DNA from: Pegea sp. RAD2-039 | Lineage: Eukaryota; Chordata; Thaliacea; Salpida; Salpidae | Direction: 5' to 3' | Assembly: GCA_034620365.1 (NCBI GenBank) | Contig: JAQGEQ010000263.1 | Span: forward strand, 744,001 to 808,000 | DNA: 64,000 bases | In this document: positions 48,133 to 59,079 of the stretch, piece after piece | Layout of the letters: each line of letters opens with the position of its first letter | Position numbering within the stretch: position 1 is the first letter of the stretch | The notes under the pieces: model-generated | Database searches by the model: none | What the model saw: only the letters and a program-made list of their open reading frames with translations | What the model was told of the DNA's origin: nothing | Made by a program: the position numbers and the translations under genes

Positions 48133-49017
48133 ATGGTGACTGGTTATCTATCTATAAACTATTCATCTTTCCATTTCAGCTTATTATTGCCAATAATGCG
48201 TCTTCTTGCAAATCTCAAAAAATTAAATTTAAACTTGAAGAGATTTTATACTTATGAAACACCTCCTCATCAATGGAACAAATTTTATCCAATAGCTGAT
48301 GGAAGAAGGCAATCACCAATTAATTTAAGTCTAAATGATCCTGATATTTCATTAAAAAAATCTTATAACTCAAAATTACAATTGAATTATAAAGATGATG
48401 ATATAACCTATATAGTTAACAATGGAACGTCTATAACATTCTTCTCAAATGAACAAGCAACAATTACAGGAGGTCCTCTTGGTTCAAAATCATTTAAGTT
48501 GCTTCAATTTCATTTTCATTGGGGCTCTCAAAGTCATTGTGGTTCAGAACACCTTCTAAATGGTCGCCAATTTTCTGCTGAGTTGCATATAGTTCATATG
48601 AATGAAATGTATAATAGTTTTGATGAAGCTCTCACTAAAGATGATGGTTTATGTGTGATTGGAGCTTTTATTGATGCCAAAGTTGGTGCTGATAATGAAG
48701 CATATGCTCCTGTTATAAAAGAATTTAAAAATGTTATATCAGTAGGATCTGAAATTGAAATCTCACCAAATATTAACTGTTGTGATCTTTTACCTAATAA
48801 TCTACATAATTATGCATTTTATGAGGGGTCTTTAACAACTCCACCTCTTAATGAATGTGTGCATTGGATTTGTATGTTAGATCCAGTAGTTATATCAGAA
48901 GAACAAATGGAAAAATTTCGTCATTTAGAAGGTTCTAATAATAATAAAATTGTTAATAATTATCGAAATATACAAAGCTTATTTGGACGTAAAATATTTC
49001 ATGTGTGTTGTAATTGA
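48133..49017 (+). CDS. alpha carbonic anhydrase, tandem copy 2
   Basis: Protein is identical to copy 1 over the whole 294-codon frame as far as I can see, with only a few silent changes (for example TCAAAATCA for TCAAAGTCA). Likely start ATG 48196, as for copy 1. All zinc ligands and catalytic residues are present. Near-identity of the flanks shows very recent duplication or ongoing gene conversion. Confidence 0.95.
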   Translation: MVTGYLSINYSSFHFSLLLPIMRLLANLKKLNLNLKRFYTYETPPHQWNKFYPIADGRRQSPINLSLNDPDISLKKSYNSKLQLNYKDDDITYIVNNGTSITFFSNEQATITGGPLGSKSFKLLQFHFHWGSQSHCGSEHLLNGRQFSAELHIVHMNEMYNSFDEALTKDDGLCVIGAFIDAKVGADNEAYAPVIKEFKNVISVGSEIEISPNINCCDLLPNNLHNYAFYEGSLTTPPLNECVHWICMLDPVVISEEQMEKFRHLEGSNNNKIVNNYRNIQSLFGRKIFHVCCN

Positions 49018-49824
49018 CTTTTAGTTTGAAACTGCACTTCTGCTTTTACCTTATCTCTTTTTCAACCTCATTTATGTGTCTAATATCTACATTCTAATCA
49101 TATTTGTAACTGTTTTATATCCTAAAATACTCATTCTATAATTGTGTAAATACTCCAGCAGTAACATCTAAATATTTTTATCTGTTATATTTATTTATAA
49201 ATTGATTTAAACTAATTTTGTAATTACGAGCAGATTTGTATATATATGTAAACGTTTAGTTACACTTTTGCTATTTTGTACTTTATATATATCAGTCAGT
49301 TTTATTTTTATATCCTAGTATGTTCTGTACAATATATTGAGTTGCCTTTCTTGTATTGTTTTAATGCATGTATGTTTTTATTTTTCAGTCAATGTAGGCT
49401 TATTATTACTTGATACTTTTCTTAATTTTTCAAACTATTCCTTTTGAAATTGAATCGTTTTTATGATTTGGTAAGATTTATATTATATTTTTGTAGATAC
49501 TCCAAAACTTTATTCAACTAATATTGGTAGTTGTCAGTTTTTATAAAACTTGATAAATTTTATGAAACATTATATCACATTTACATTTTCTTCTAGCATT
49601 GTAAAATATTTTTAAAAAGATTTAGAAGCTGAGACTTCAAGCTTCATTAATTTGAATTACTATTGAACTCATAATTTGATTTCTACATCAACCAACTGAC
49701 CAATTTCTACTTCAGGTCCCACCAGTAGAAGTAGAAGATGGTGAAATGCCAGAAGAAAGATCAAAATGAAGTAGATGAAGATTAGATGGATGTTCAAAGA
49801 CCTGATTTCATGGGAAATTTTACT

Positions 49825-50066
49825 TGAAGATAAATTCATTTCAGTCGCAACTCTGGCTGCCATGGAAACGGCAGCTACTCTTCGAGGCTCTGTTACTCCG
49901 ATCATTCTTTGACTAAAAGAGATGTTGATAAGAGAGTAGATGAAGATTAGAGAACTGACGTTGCATAACCAGCTTCATAGAGAAACTGGGGCACTTGGGT
50001 CGTTTTTCCCGAACCTATCTCCCTGCAAATGATCACAACATCATTTTCTGTGATCGCTTCCATGAT
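49825..50066 (-). pseudogene. DHX37-like DEAH helicase exon fragments, unit 2
   Basis: Same pair of exons as in unit 1. Here the Walker A exon has the Cys codon intact but reads REIGSGKT instead of GETGSGKT. The motif Ia exon is [20 protein letters not shown]. It is a fragment with no partner exons. Confidence 0.8.
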
Positions 50067-50102
50067 TTTTGCATTTCCTAAATCACAATATATACCAATC
50101 TT

Positions 50103-50984
50103 ATGGTGACTGGTTATCTATCTATAAACTGTTCATCTTTCCATTTCAGCTTATTATTGCCAATAATGCGTCTTGCAAATCTCAAAAAATTAAATCTAAA
50201 TTTGAAGAGATTTTATACTTATGAAACACCTCCTCATCAATGGAACAAATTTTATCCAATAGCTGATGGAAGAAGGCAATCACCAATTAATTTAAGTCTA
50301 AATGATCCTGATATTTCATTAAAAAAATCCTATAACTCAAAATTACAATTGAATTATAAAGATGATGATATAACCTATATAGTTAACAATGGAACGTCTA
50401 TAACATTCTTCTCAAATGAACAAGCAACAATTACAGGAGGTCCTCTTGGTTCAAAGTCATTTAAGTTGCTTCAATTTCATTTTCATTGGGGCTCTCAAAG
50501 TCATTGTGGTTCAGAACACCTTCTAAATGGTCGCCAATTTTCTGCTGAGTTGCATATAGTTCATATGAATGAAATGTATAATAGTTTTGATGAAGCTCTC
50601 ACTAAAGATGATGGTTTATGTGTGATTGGAGCTTTTATTGATGCCAAAGTTGGTGCTGATAATGAAGCATATACTCCTGTTATAAAAGAATTTAAAAATG
50701 TTATATCAGTAGGATCTGAAATTGAAATCTCACCAAATATTAACTGTTGTGATCTTTTACCTAATAATCTACATAATTATGCATTTTATGAGGGGTCTTT
50801 AACAACTCCACCTCTTAATGAATGTGTGCATTGGATTTGTATGTTAGATCCAGTAGTTATATCAGAAGAACAGATAGAAAAATTTCGTCATTTAGAAGGT
50901 TCTAATAATAATAAAATTGTAAATAATTATCGAAATATACAAAGTTTATTTGGACGTAAAATATTTCATGTGTGTTGTAATTGA
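50103..50984 (+). CDS. alpha carbonic anhydrase, tandem copy 3
   Basis: One codon shorter than copies 1 and 2: the leader reads MRLANLKK instead of MRLLANLKK (likely start ATG 50166). Other differences are conservative: Tyr to Cys in the dubious upstream stretch, Ala to Thr at EAYTPVIKE, Met to Ile at EEQIEKF. Zinc ligands (FHFHWG, ELHIVH) and TTPP are intact, so it should be active. Confidence 0.95.
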   Translation: MVTGYLSINCSSFHFSLLLPIMRLANLKKLNLNLKRFYTYETPPHQWNKFYPIADGRRQSPINLSLNDPDISLKKSYNSKLQLNYKDDDITYIVNNGTSITFFSNEQATITGGPLGSKSFKLLQFHFHWGSQSHCGSEHLLNGRQFSAELHIVHMNEMYNSFDEALTKDDGLCVIGAFIDAKVGADNEAYTPVIKEFKNVISVGSEIEISPNINCCDLLPNNLHNYAFYEGSLTTPPLNECVHWICMLDPVVISEEQIEKFRHLEGSNNNKIVNNYRNIQSLFGRKIFHVCCN

Positions 50985-51792
50985 CTTTTAGTTTGAAACT
51001 ACACTCCTGCTTTTACCTTATCTCTTTTTCAACCTCATTTATGTGTCTAATATCTACATTCTAATCATATTTGTAACTGTTTTATATCCTAAAATACTCA
51101 TTCTATAATTGTGTAAATACTCCAGCAGTAACATCTAAATATTTTTATCTGTTATATTTATTTATAAATTGATTTAAACTAATTTTGTAATTACGAGCAG
51201 ATTTGTATATATATGTAAACGTTTAGTTACACTTTTGCTATTTTGTACTTTATATATATCAGTCAGTTTTATTTTTATATCCTAGTATGTTCTGTACAAT
51301 ATATTGCGGTAGCCTTTCTTGTATTGTTTTAATGCATGTATGTTTTTATTTTTCAGTCAATGTAGGCTTATTATTACTTGATACTTTTCTTAATTTTTCA
51401 AACTATTCCTTTTGAAATTGAATCTATTTTATGATTTGGTAAGATTTATATTATATTTTTGTAGATACTCCAAAACTTTATTCAACTAATATTGGTAGTT
51501 GTCAGTTTTTATAAAACTTGATAAATTTTATGAAACATTATATCACATTTACATTTTCTTCTAGCATTGTAAAATATTTTTAAAAAGATTTAGAAGCTGA
51601 GAATTCAAGCTTCATTAATTTGAATTACTATTGAACTCATAATTTGGTTTCTACTTTAACCAACTGACCAATTTCTACTTCAGGTCCCACCAGTAGAAGT
51701 AGAAGATGGTGAAATGCCAGAAGAAAGATCAATATGAAGTAGATGAAGATTAGATGGATGTTCAAAGACCTGATTTCATGGGAAATTTTACT

Positions 51793-52034
51793 TGAAGATA
51801 AATTCATTTCAGTCGCGACTCTGGCTGCCATGGAAACGGCAGCTACTCTTCGAGGCTCTGTTACTCTGATCATTCCTTGACTAAAAGAGATGTTGATAAG
51901 AGAGTAGATGAAGATTAGAGAACTGACGTTGCATAACCAGCTTCATAGAGAAACTGGGGCACTTGGGTTGTTTTTCCTGACCCTGTCTCCCCGCAAATGA
52001 TCACAACATCATTTTCTGTGATCGCTTCCATGAT
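51793..52034 (-). pseudogene. DHX37-like DEAH helicase exon fragments, unit 3
   Basis: Best-kept copy: the Walker A exon reads [17 protein letters not shown] without a break. The motif Ia exon reads [18 protein letters not shown], with one Gly to Arg change. It is closest to the presumed functional parent, which is not in this window. Confidence 0.8.
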
Positions 52035-52070
52035 TTTTGCATTTCCTAAATCACAATATATACCAATCTT

Positions 52071-52955
52071 ATGGTGACTGGTTATCTATCGATAAACTAT
52101 TCATCTTTCCATTTCAGCTTATTATTGCCAATAATGCGTCTTCTTGCAAATCTCAAAAAATTAAATTTGAATTTGAAGAGATTTTATACTTATGAAACAC
52201 CTCCTCATCAATGGAACAAATTTTATCCAATAGCTGATGGAAGAAGGCAATCACCAATTAATTTAAGTCTAAATGATCCTGATATTTCATTAAAAAAATC
52301 TTATAACTCAAAATTGCAATTGAATTATAAAGATGATGATATAACCTATATAGTTAACAATGGAAAGTCTATAACATTCTTCTCAAATGAACAAGCAACA
52401 ATTACAGGAGGTCCTCTTGGATCAAAGTCATTTAAGTTGCTTCAATTTCATTTTCATTGGGATTCTCAAAGTCATTGTGGTTCAGAACACCTTCTAAATG
52501 GTCGCCAATTTTCTGCTGAGTTGCATATAGTTCATATGAATGAAATGTATAATAGTTTTGATGAAGCTCTCACTAAAGATGATGGTTTATGTGTGATTGG
52601 AGCTTTTATTGATGCCAAAGTTGGTGCTGATAATGAAGCATATGCTCCTGTTATAAAAGAATTTAAAAATGTTATATCAGTAGGATCTGAAATTGAAATC
52701 TCACCAAATATTAACTGTTGTGATCTTTTACCTAATAATCTACATAATTATGCATTTTATGAGGGGTCTTTAACAACTCCACCTCTTAATGAATGTGTGC
52801 ATTGGATTTGTATGTTAGATCCAGTAGTTATATCAGAGGAACAGATGGAAAAATTTCGTCATTTAGAAGGTTCTAATAATAATAAAATTGTAAATAATTA
52901 TCGAAATATACAAAGCTTATTTGGACGTAAAATATTTCATGTGTGTTGTAATTGA
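52071..52955 (+). CDS. alpha carbonic anhydrase, tandem copy 4 (variant)
   Basis: Full 294-codon frame, likely start ATG 52134. It differs from copy 1 by Thr to Lys in [10 protein letters not shown] and, more notably, by Gly to Asp immediately after the zinc-binding HFHW (FHFHWDSQ). This glycine is highly conserved in alpha carbonic anhydrases, so activity may be altered. The three zinc histidines, SEH and TTPP are intact. It is the last complete gene of the array. Confidence 0.95.
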   Translation: MVTGYLSINYSSFHFSLLLPIMRLLANLKKLNLNLKRFYTYETPPHQWNKFYPIADGRRQSPINLSLNDPDISLKKSYNSKLQLNYKDDDITYIVNNGKSITFFSNEQATITGGPLGSKSFKLLQFHFHWDSQSHCGSEHLLNGRQFSAELHIVHMNEMYNSFDEALTKDDGLCVIGAFIDAKVGADNEAYAPVIKEFKNVISVGSEIEISPNINCCDLLPNNLHNYAFYEGSLTTPPLNECVHWICMLDPVVISEEQMEKFRHLEGSNNNKIVNNYRNIQSLFGRKIFHVCCN

Positions 52956-53760
52956 CTTTTAGTTTGAAACTACACTCCTGCTTTTACCTTATCTCTTTTT
53001 CAACCTCATTTATGTGTCTAATATCTACATTCTAATCATATTTGTAACTGTTTTATATCCTAAAATACTCATTCTATAATTGTGTAAATACTCCAGCAGT
53101 AACATCTAAATATTTTTATCTGTTATATTTATTTATAAATTGATTTAAACTAATTTTGTAATTACGAGCAGATTTGTATCTATATGTAAACGTCTAGTTA
53201 CACTTTTGCTATTTTGTACTTTATATATATCAGTCAGTTTTATTTTTATATCCTAGTATGTTCTGTACAATATATTGAGTTGCCTTTCTTGTATTGTTTT
53301 AATGCATGTATGTTTTTATTTTTCAGTCAATGTAGGCTTATTATTACTTGATACTTTTCTTAATTTTTCAAACTATTCCTTTTGAAATTGAATCGTTTTT
53401 ATGATTTGGTAAGATTTATATTATATTTTTGTAGATACTCCAAAACTTTATTTAACTAATATTGGTAGTTGTCAGTTTTTATAAAACTTGATAAATTTTA
53501 TGAAACATTATATCACATTTACATTTTCTTCTAACATTGTAAAATATTTTTAAAAAGATTTAGAAGCTGAGACTTCAAGCTTCATTAATTTGAATTACTA
53601 TTGAACTCATAATTTGATTTCTATATCAACCAACTGACCAATTTCTACTTCAGGTCCCACCAGTAGAAGTAGAAGATGGTGAAATGCCAGAAGAAAGATC
53701 AAAATGAAGTGATGAAGATTAGATGGATGTTCAAAGACCTGATTTCATGGGAAATTTTAC

Positions 53761-53854
53761 TTGAAGATAAATTCATTTCAGTCGCGACTCTGGCTGCCAT
53801 GGAAACGGCAGCTACTCTTCGAGGCTCTGTTACTCCGATCATTCCTTGACTAAA
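53761..53854 (-). pseudogene. DHX37-like motif Ia exon fragment, unit 4
   Basis: Only the motif Ia exon ([25 protein letters not shown]) remains; the Walker A exon is lost because the unit is cut at about 53854 and joined to a partial repeat of internal unit sequence. Confidence 0.8.
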
Positions 53855-54199
53855 AGAATTCTTCAAAAAAGAGACTTCAAGCTTCATTAATTTGAATTAC
53901 TATTGAACTCATAATTTGGTTTCTTCTTCAGAATTGAAATTGAAAGAACATTTAAAGATACTTCAAAATAAAACTATAATTAACAACATAAAATATATTT
54001 GTTTAAACAAATTTATATATTTTTTTATTTCTCTGTATATTTTAATATTAACTTTTTTATCAAGAATAATTTTCTAACTTTTGAACTTGAAACAGTTGAC
54101 TTTAATTGAATTTTTTTGGTTTGGTTACTGATTTAAAACTTTTTCCAAACTTTTTTGAAGTATATTTTAATTTTTTTTACTTCAATGAATCAGTAATAA

Positions 54200-57100
54200 A
54201 TGGATGTCATTGATGATAAAATGGAAAATAAATTAAAAAGTCAAAAGGTTGAAGGATCAGATGGTGAAATAGGTGAGGATATGTTTTTTGAAAAATCAAC
54301 ATTTTTCAACTAAATTTTATTTATCAAAAATTAATCAAATTGTTTGTTTTTAGTGGATTCATCTGATGAAGTTCAAACAAATAACCTTCAAGATGAAAAT
54401 ATTATTTCAAGTAAAGAAGAATTTAGTTTAATATCTGATCGTCAAATGGAACAGTTAGATTATGATGAAGATGTTGACAACAGTCTGACAGAAGTAGATA
54501 AAGTGATTTAATCTTCTCTAAAATGATGATTTCAGTAAAATCTGTTTTTATTAATCAGGTAGAATCAGATGAAGTGAAAAATCCAACAGTTAAAAAAGAA
54601 TTATCAGAAGGAGAAGTATGTTTTGAAGCAGAAATCTATTTCAATAATCAAAAAAACCATTTTTTAAACAGATTGAATCAAGTGACGAAGAAAATGGTTT
54701 AGTCAAAGTAAGTATAGCAACCACCAACATCAACCAACTGACCAATTTCTACTTCAGGTCCCACCAGTAGAAGTAGAAGATGGTGAAATGCCAGAAGCCA
54801 CCTCTTGTGGTTAGTACCAAATCTTCATCTTGTGATCTGGTGTAGATATCTGGTCCTATATGTCTTGCCCATCTGTCCACTTGGTCCTGTATGTCCTGCC
54901 CAAGCTGTCCACCTGGTCATATATGTCTTGCCCAAGCTGTCCACTTGGTCCTATATGTCCTGCCCAAGCTGTCTACTTGGTCCTATATGTCCTGCCCATC
55001 TCTCCACTTGGTCCTATATGTCTTGCCCAAGTTGTCCACCTGGTCATATATGTCTTACCCATCTGTCTACTTGGTCATATATGTCTTGCCCATCTCTCCA
55101 CTTGGTCCTATATGTCTTGCCCATCTGTCCACCTGGTCCTATATGTCTTGCCCATCTGTCCACTTGGTCCTATATGTCTTGCCCAAGCTGTCCACTTGGT
55201 CCTATATGTCCTGCCCATCTCTCCACTTGGTCCTATATGTCTTGCCCAAGTTGTCCACTTGGTCCTATATGTCTTGCCCAAGTTGTCCACCTGGTTATAT
55301 ATGCCCTGCCCATCTGTCCACTTGGTCATATATGTCCTGCCCATCTGTCCACTTGGTCATATATGTTCTGTCCACTTGGTCCTATATGTCTTGCCCATCT
55401 GTCCACTTGGTCATATATGTCTTGCCCATCTGTCCACTTGGTCCTGTATGTCCTGCCCATCTGTCCACTTGGTCCTGTATGTCCTGCCCATCTGTCCACT
55501 TGGTCCTATATGTCCTACCCATCTGTCCACTTATCCTATTTCTCACTTTCTCATCTTCACAGGTGACTACAGCATGTTTGGCGACGAATGCTCCCTTCCA
55601 TTACCCCTAGCAACAGATCAACGACCAGTAAGCGACTTTGACGTCATCGGCAACTTAAACTATTTGATTCTTTCAAGGCATATGAGTGTCGTTTCGGTGA
55701 AAGCGCGTGGGCAATTGGATTACGTAACAAAGCAGAAGTAAGCGGTTGTCATAGTGACGTGTGACGTCATTCACGCGTGCGATGTTGATGCAGATGAAGA
55801 AGAAATCGACTCAACGGAAGATCAATGATCCGGATTTTGTGCGGAAGCGTGACGACATCCGGTTAGATCCGTCGCTTAGCAACGACAACGACATCCAAGT
55901 CGACGAGAAGTTTCTGGGCGATGACGTCATGTGAGACTCATGCTGCTCTGGTTCGCTGATGACGTCATCAACTTTACGTGTAGATCTTTCAATCCATTGG
56001 AAGAAGAAGATGATGATGAATTTGCGACTCCGAAGCTAGAAGAAGTGACTCGCATCAAAGAATCGCGCGTCGCTAATCATCTACGTTCCATCAGACCTCT
56101 TATGGCTCCTGAATCTCTCATCAATCAAGCACCGCGGGTGAGTCTCGAACATTTGATGACGTCATCACAACATCGATCACTTGGCAGATGATGTATCGAC
56201 CTCCCCCTCCTCCTTATGGACGTGATCTTCCTCTTCATCATCGATTCGCGCCTCATCGCGGCAGATCGCCGCCATCGCTTCCTTCGCGTCATCCTAATCG
56301 TCATCCATCGCCATCTAGTGGTCACTTACGTCATCACACCGAAAGAGCCGCGCATCACGACCGCGACTATCGCGATCGTCACGTGATTGATCGGTGAGTG
56401 ACGTCATCAGCAGTGTGACGTTTGAAAATCGACGATGACGTTATTTCAGCGATTATCGCGCTTCTGATGCGCGCTTGATGCCACCGGAAGAAGGAAGTAA
56501 AGAGAGATTTGGAAACGGACGAAGGTTTGTGTCTCGGATGTTGATCTCAGATCTTCTTCTAATTCATTTCTTTTCCACAGAATTCGCGAGCTTCCTGGTG
56601 AGTGTTTGTGACGTCATCACTTCGCGTTGTCATCTCCTTGTTGCTAGGTAACGCGGAAGCGGGCGGCGGTAACAACGCTTGGATGGATCCGTGGGTTCGT
56701 GAAGGTCGAAGTGGAGGTCGGAAGAAGCAGCCAGAAGTCCACCGATCTTCTTCCAGCTCCTCCGAGTCCAGTGTGTCTTCCAAGTAACCTCCTCATCTTC
56801 TCATGCATCTCTCGAAGCTTGTGTGACGTCAGACGATCGAGCGCTTCGTCGTCAAGCGGTTCTGAATCATCTTCCAGTGGATCTTCATCGAGTTCTCGAA
56901 GTAGTTCAGCTTCCAGCGAGTCCTCTACGTCATCAACGCGAAAGAAGGCGGCGACGCGAAAAGCGCCAACTGGTGGGAACCGTGTTGTGACAAAAATGAC
57001 GAAAAATCGCGTAAAGGTCGGTTCCGCTTCACTGATCTTCAAAATCTTCTCATCTTGATGCGTCATAGACGAATCCGGAAGCAACCGCGAAACCGCGATC

Positions 57101-58336
57101 TGTAAAAATCAAGAAAAAGCGCGAAGCTTCTAGTAGCAGCGAATTTTCGCGTTCTGACAGCGAACCTCATTCGCCAGATTTGCGGAAAGTCAGGACACAC
57201 GCTTCGGGATCTTCTTCATCATCTTCATCAGGTAGGTCGCGTCTGATGACGTCACTGTATTGATTCCGTGCTTGATGAAGGTTCGGGATCTTCATCGTCG
57301 GGATCTTCTGAAGATTCTGAAGAAGAAAAGAAAACAAAAACGGCAAATAGAAAAGGTAGGAAGAGGTCTTCTGAAGAAGAAGTCTTCCGATTTCATCTTT
57401 CTTCATTTTGATTTCTTTTTTACAGTTTCGATTATCGGCTGGAAACAGGTTAGATGCTGACTACTGGTTGCTACTGACTACTGGTTGCTACTAACTACTG
57501 GTTGCTACTGACTACTGGTTGCTACTAACTACTGGTTGCTAATAACTACTGGTTGCTACTGACTACTGGTTGCTAATAACTACTGGTTGCTACTGATTAC
57601 TGGTTGCTACTAACTACTGGTTGCTACTAACTACTGGTTGCTACTGATTACTGGTTGCTAATAACTACTGGTTGCTACTAACTACTGGTTGCTACTAACT
57701 ACTGGTTGCTACTAGTAACTGGTTGCTACTACTAACTGGTTGCTACTAATTACTGGTTGCTACTAACTACTGGTTGCTACTAACTACTGGTTGCTACTAG
57801 TAACTGGTTGCTACTGACTACTGGTTGCTACTAACTACTGGTTGCTACTAACTACTGGTTGCTACTGATTACTGGTTGCTACTAACTACTGGTTGCTACT
57901 AGTAACTGGTTGCTACTAATTACTGGTTGCTACTAGCTACTGGTTGCTACTTTCTACTGGTTGCTACTAACTACTGGTTGCTACTAATTACTGGTTGCTA
58001 CTAGTATCTAGTTACCGGTTGCTACTGGTTACGAATTGTGTGTTTTGGTGAGATTTTATGATTTTGATTTTTTTTTTCAAGTCTCCACAACCAAAACCGA
58101 GCAAGTTAACTGGTCATCATCTCGTAGACCAGGACCGGTAAGTTCTTCATCTATTTAGTTCATAAACTTATCTTGATAATAGTAGAAGGAAAGTTCCCAA
58201 AATGTCTTCTCAACAATATGCCAAGAACAGCCGGAGCAGTAAAAGTAACAGCATGTTACAACGCCAGCAGATGATCAAACAACAAATTAAAGCTGTTGAA
58301 ACAGAAATCAAAAGAAAAAAAGCAAAATTATCTTGA
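54200..58336 (+). CDS. ZC3H18: zinc finger CCCH domain-containing protein 18-like (ZC3H18), finger exon not found
   Basis: Nuclear RNA-binding adaptor that in vertebrates links the cap-binding complex to RNA decay and export factors. The start at 54200 begins MDVIDDKMENK, then acidic exons with EQLDYDEDVD and EEVE/EDGEMPEA. After a long intron come GDYSMFGDE (55561-55627), ESAWAIGLRNKAE (55678-55737) and KKKSTQRKINDPDFVRKRDD, paralleling human GNYSLI...ESAWERGLRHAKE...KEQEPDFEEKR. Later exons give NAWMDPWVREGR, a long Ser-rich stretch and a C terminus QQMIKQQIKAVETEIKRKKAKLS (human LLKQLKAVEDAIARKRAKI). Stop at 58334-58336. The CCCH finger expected just before GDYSMF is not visible; that position is occupied by a minisatellite-filled intron. 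Most introns are 49-56 nt and carry TGACGTCA. G+C and CpG are high from 55600 to 57300. Confidence 0.87.
54843..55545 (+). repeat. 31-bp minisatellite in a ZC3H18 intron
   Basis: About 22-23 copies of a 31-bp unit built from CTTGGTCCTATATGTC, TTGCCCA and a variable TCTGTCCA or AGCTGTCCA end. It lies between the EDGEMPEATSCG exon and the GDYSMFG exon. Because 31 is not a multiple of three and no frame of the unit has a stop, all three forward frames stay open for more than 230 codons. They are not genes. Confidence 0.95.
55628..57280 (+). promoter_or_regulatory. series of ~50-nt introns each holding TGACGTCA
   Basis: Introns (GT to AG) at 55628-55677, 55738-55793, 55931-55983, 56138-56187, 56394-56449, 56598-56647, 56784-56832 and 57232-57280 each contain the palindrome TGACGTCA, at 55639, 55762, 55960, 56157, 56399, 56609, 56824 and 57247 respectively. 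Most read TGACGTCATC. Two introns nearby (about 56524-56580 and 57017-57070) lack it. The octamer equals the ATF/CREB site, but its intronic placement is unexplained. Confidence 0.8.
57456..58030 (+). repeat. 17-bp minisatellite in a late ZC3H18 intron
   Basis: More than 30 tandem copies of the 17-bp unit CTACTAACTACTGGTTG, with variants (CTACTGACTACTGGTTG, 14-bp forms lacking CTA). The array sits between the Ser-rich exon ending near 57440 and the next short exon at about 58080. Confidence 0.95.
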
Positions 58337-59079
58337 ATAATTCCTCACATCTAAAAACTCAATATTTAGTTTTGCAGTTCTATTATGTAAATAACCAAAA
58401 TTCATGAAGTTTTTGATTGAGTAATTTCTACTTTGGTAGAAGCTTCTCTTTATTAATTTCTTGATGGTTGTTTTCTTTGATTTAAATAGTTTGTAAAAGT
58501 TGAAGTGATTAAAAAAGTCTTCTTTTAGTTCCATCATTTCAATTGAATTTGTTGTTTCAGTTGTATAACTAATAGGTAATGAAAATAAACATATAAAGAT
58601 TTTTTCATGAATATATTTGAAAATATCAACTATTAGTAGCTTTCAGCATCTAAAAATTACTTAAACTTTCGAGGTATATGCTCCTAAAACTAATTTTGCA
58701 AATTCTTTTTATAATAACTGTTACATGATGAACATTATCTATTTCCCTAGTTTTTCTTAGTAAGTGTTTGAGACTCTAAACCCATCAAAGTGAATAAATA
58801 GTTGAGAAATTAGTTTTTAAGAAGGTGTCAGCGTTATTTATTTTGAAAATAACATTTAGTTCAGTGTACCGGTAACAAGTAGGTTGTCAAATGTGGTCTG
58901 CGACGAATTTGCACCTAGAACAATTGCTAAGTCTAAACATATCAACAGTAGTAATAGTTGATTAGAAAAATGAAACAAAATTTAGTTAATGGCTGAAAAT
59001 TTTAAATCGTAGGAAATGTTTAAGTCTTTGATGATAAGGTTTTAGAAGTTCTGTTGTTGCTTAAATAAAATTTCGATGA
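58337..59079. other. intergenic region downstream of ZC3H18
   Basis: AT-rich; holds the ZC3H18 3' UTR (AATAAA-like signals near 58580 and 58795). No coding signal was seen. Confidence 0.5.

Larger units (their letters stand above)
46127..53935 (+). repeat. tandem array of four composite 1.97-kb units
   Basis: Units begin with TTTGCATTTCCTAAATCACA at about 46127, 48097, 50067 and 52036, so the period is 1970, 1970 and about 1968 bp. Identity by eye is very high, also in non-coding parts. Each unit holds a carbonic anhydrase frame (+), a copied exon of ZC3H18 (+), and remains of two DHX37-like helicase exons (-). The fourth unit is cut at about 53854 and is followed by a second short copy of an internal segment (53869-53935, GAGACTTCAAGCTTCATTAA onward), which marks a rearranged edge. 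Confidence 0.93.

Noticed and set aside
49669-49905. 78-codon minus-strand frames in each array unit as genes
   Set aside because: They are isolated DHX37-like motif Ia exons running into non-coding sequence, not complete genes.
54805-55741. Three overlapping frames of 239-293 codons plus a minus-strand frame over the same stretch
   Set aside because: They arise from a stop-free 31-bp tandem repeat within an intron; every frame shows the same cyclic Cys/Pro/Leu peptide.
56644-57084. 146-codon minus-strand frame opposite the ZC3H18 Ser-rich exons
   Set aside because: It is the mirror of Ser codons (Asp/Glu-rich shadow) and crosses well-supported plus-strand splice sites.
57456-58030. CRISPR-like array
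   Set aside because: The 17-bp units abut with no unique spacers; it is a eukaryotic intronic minisatellite.
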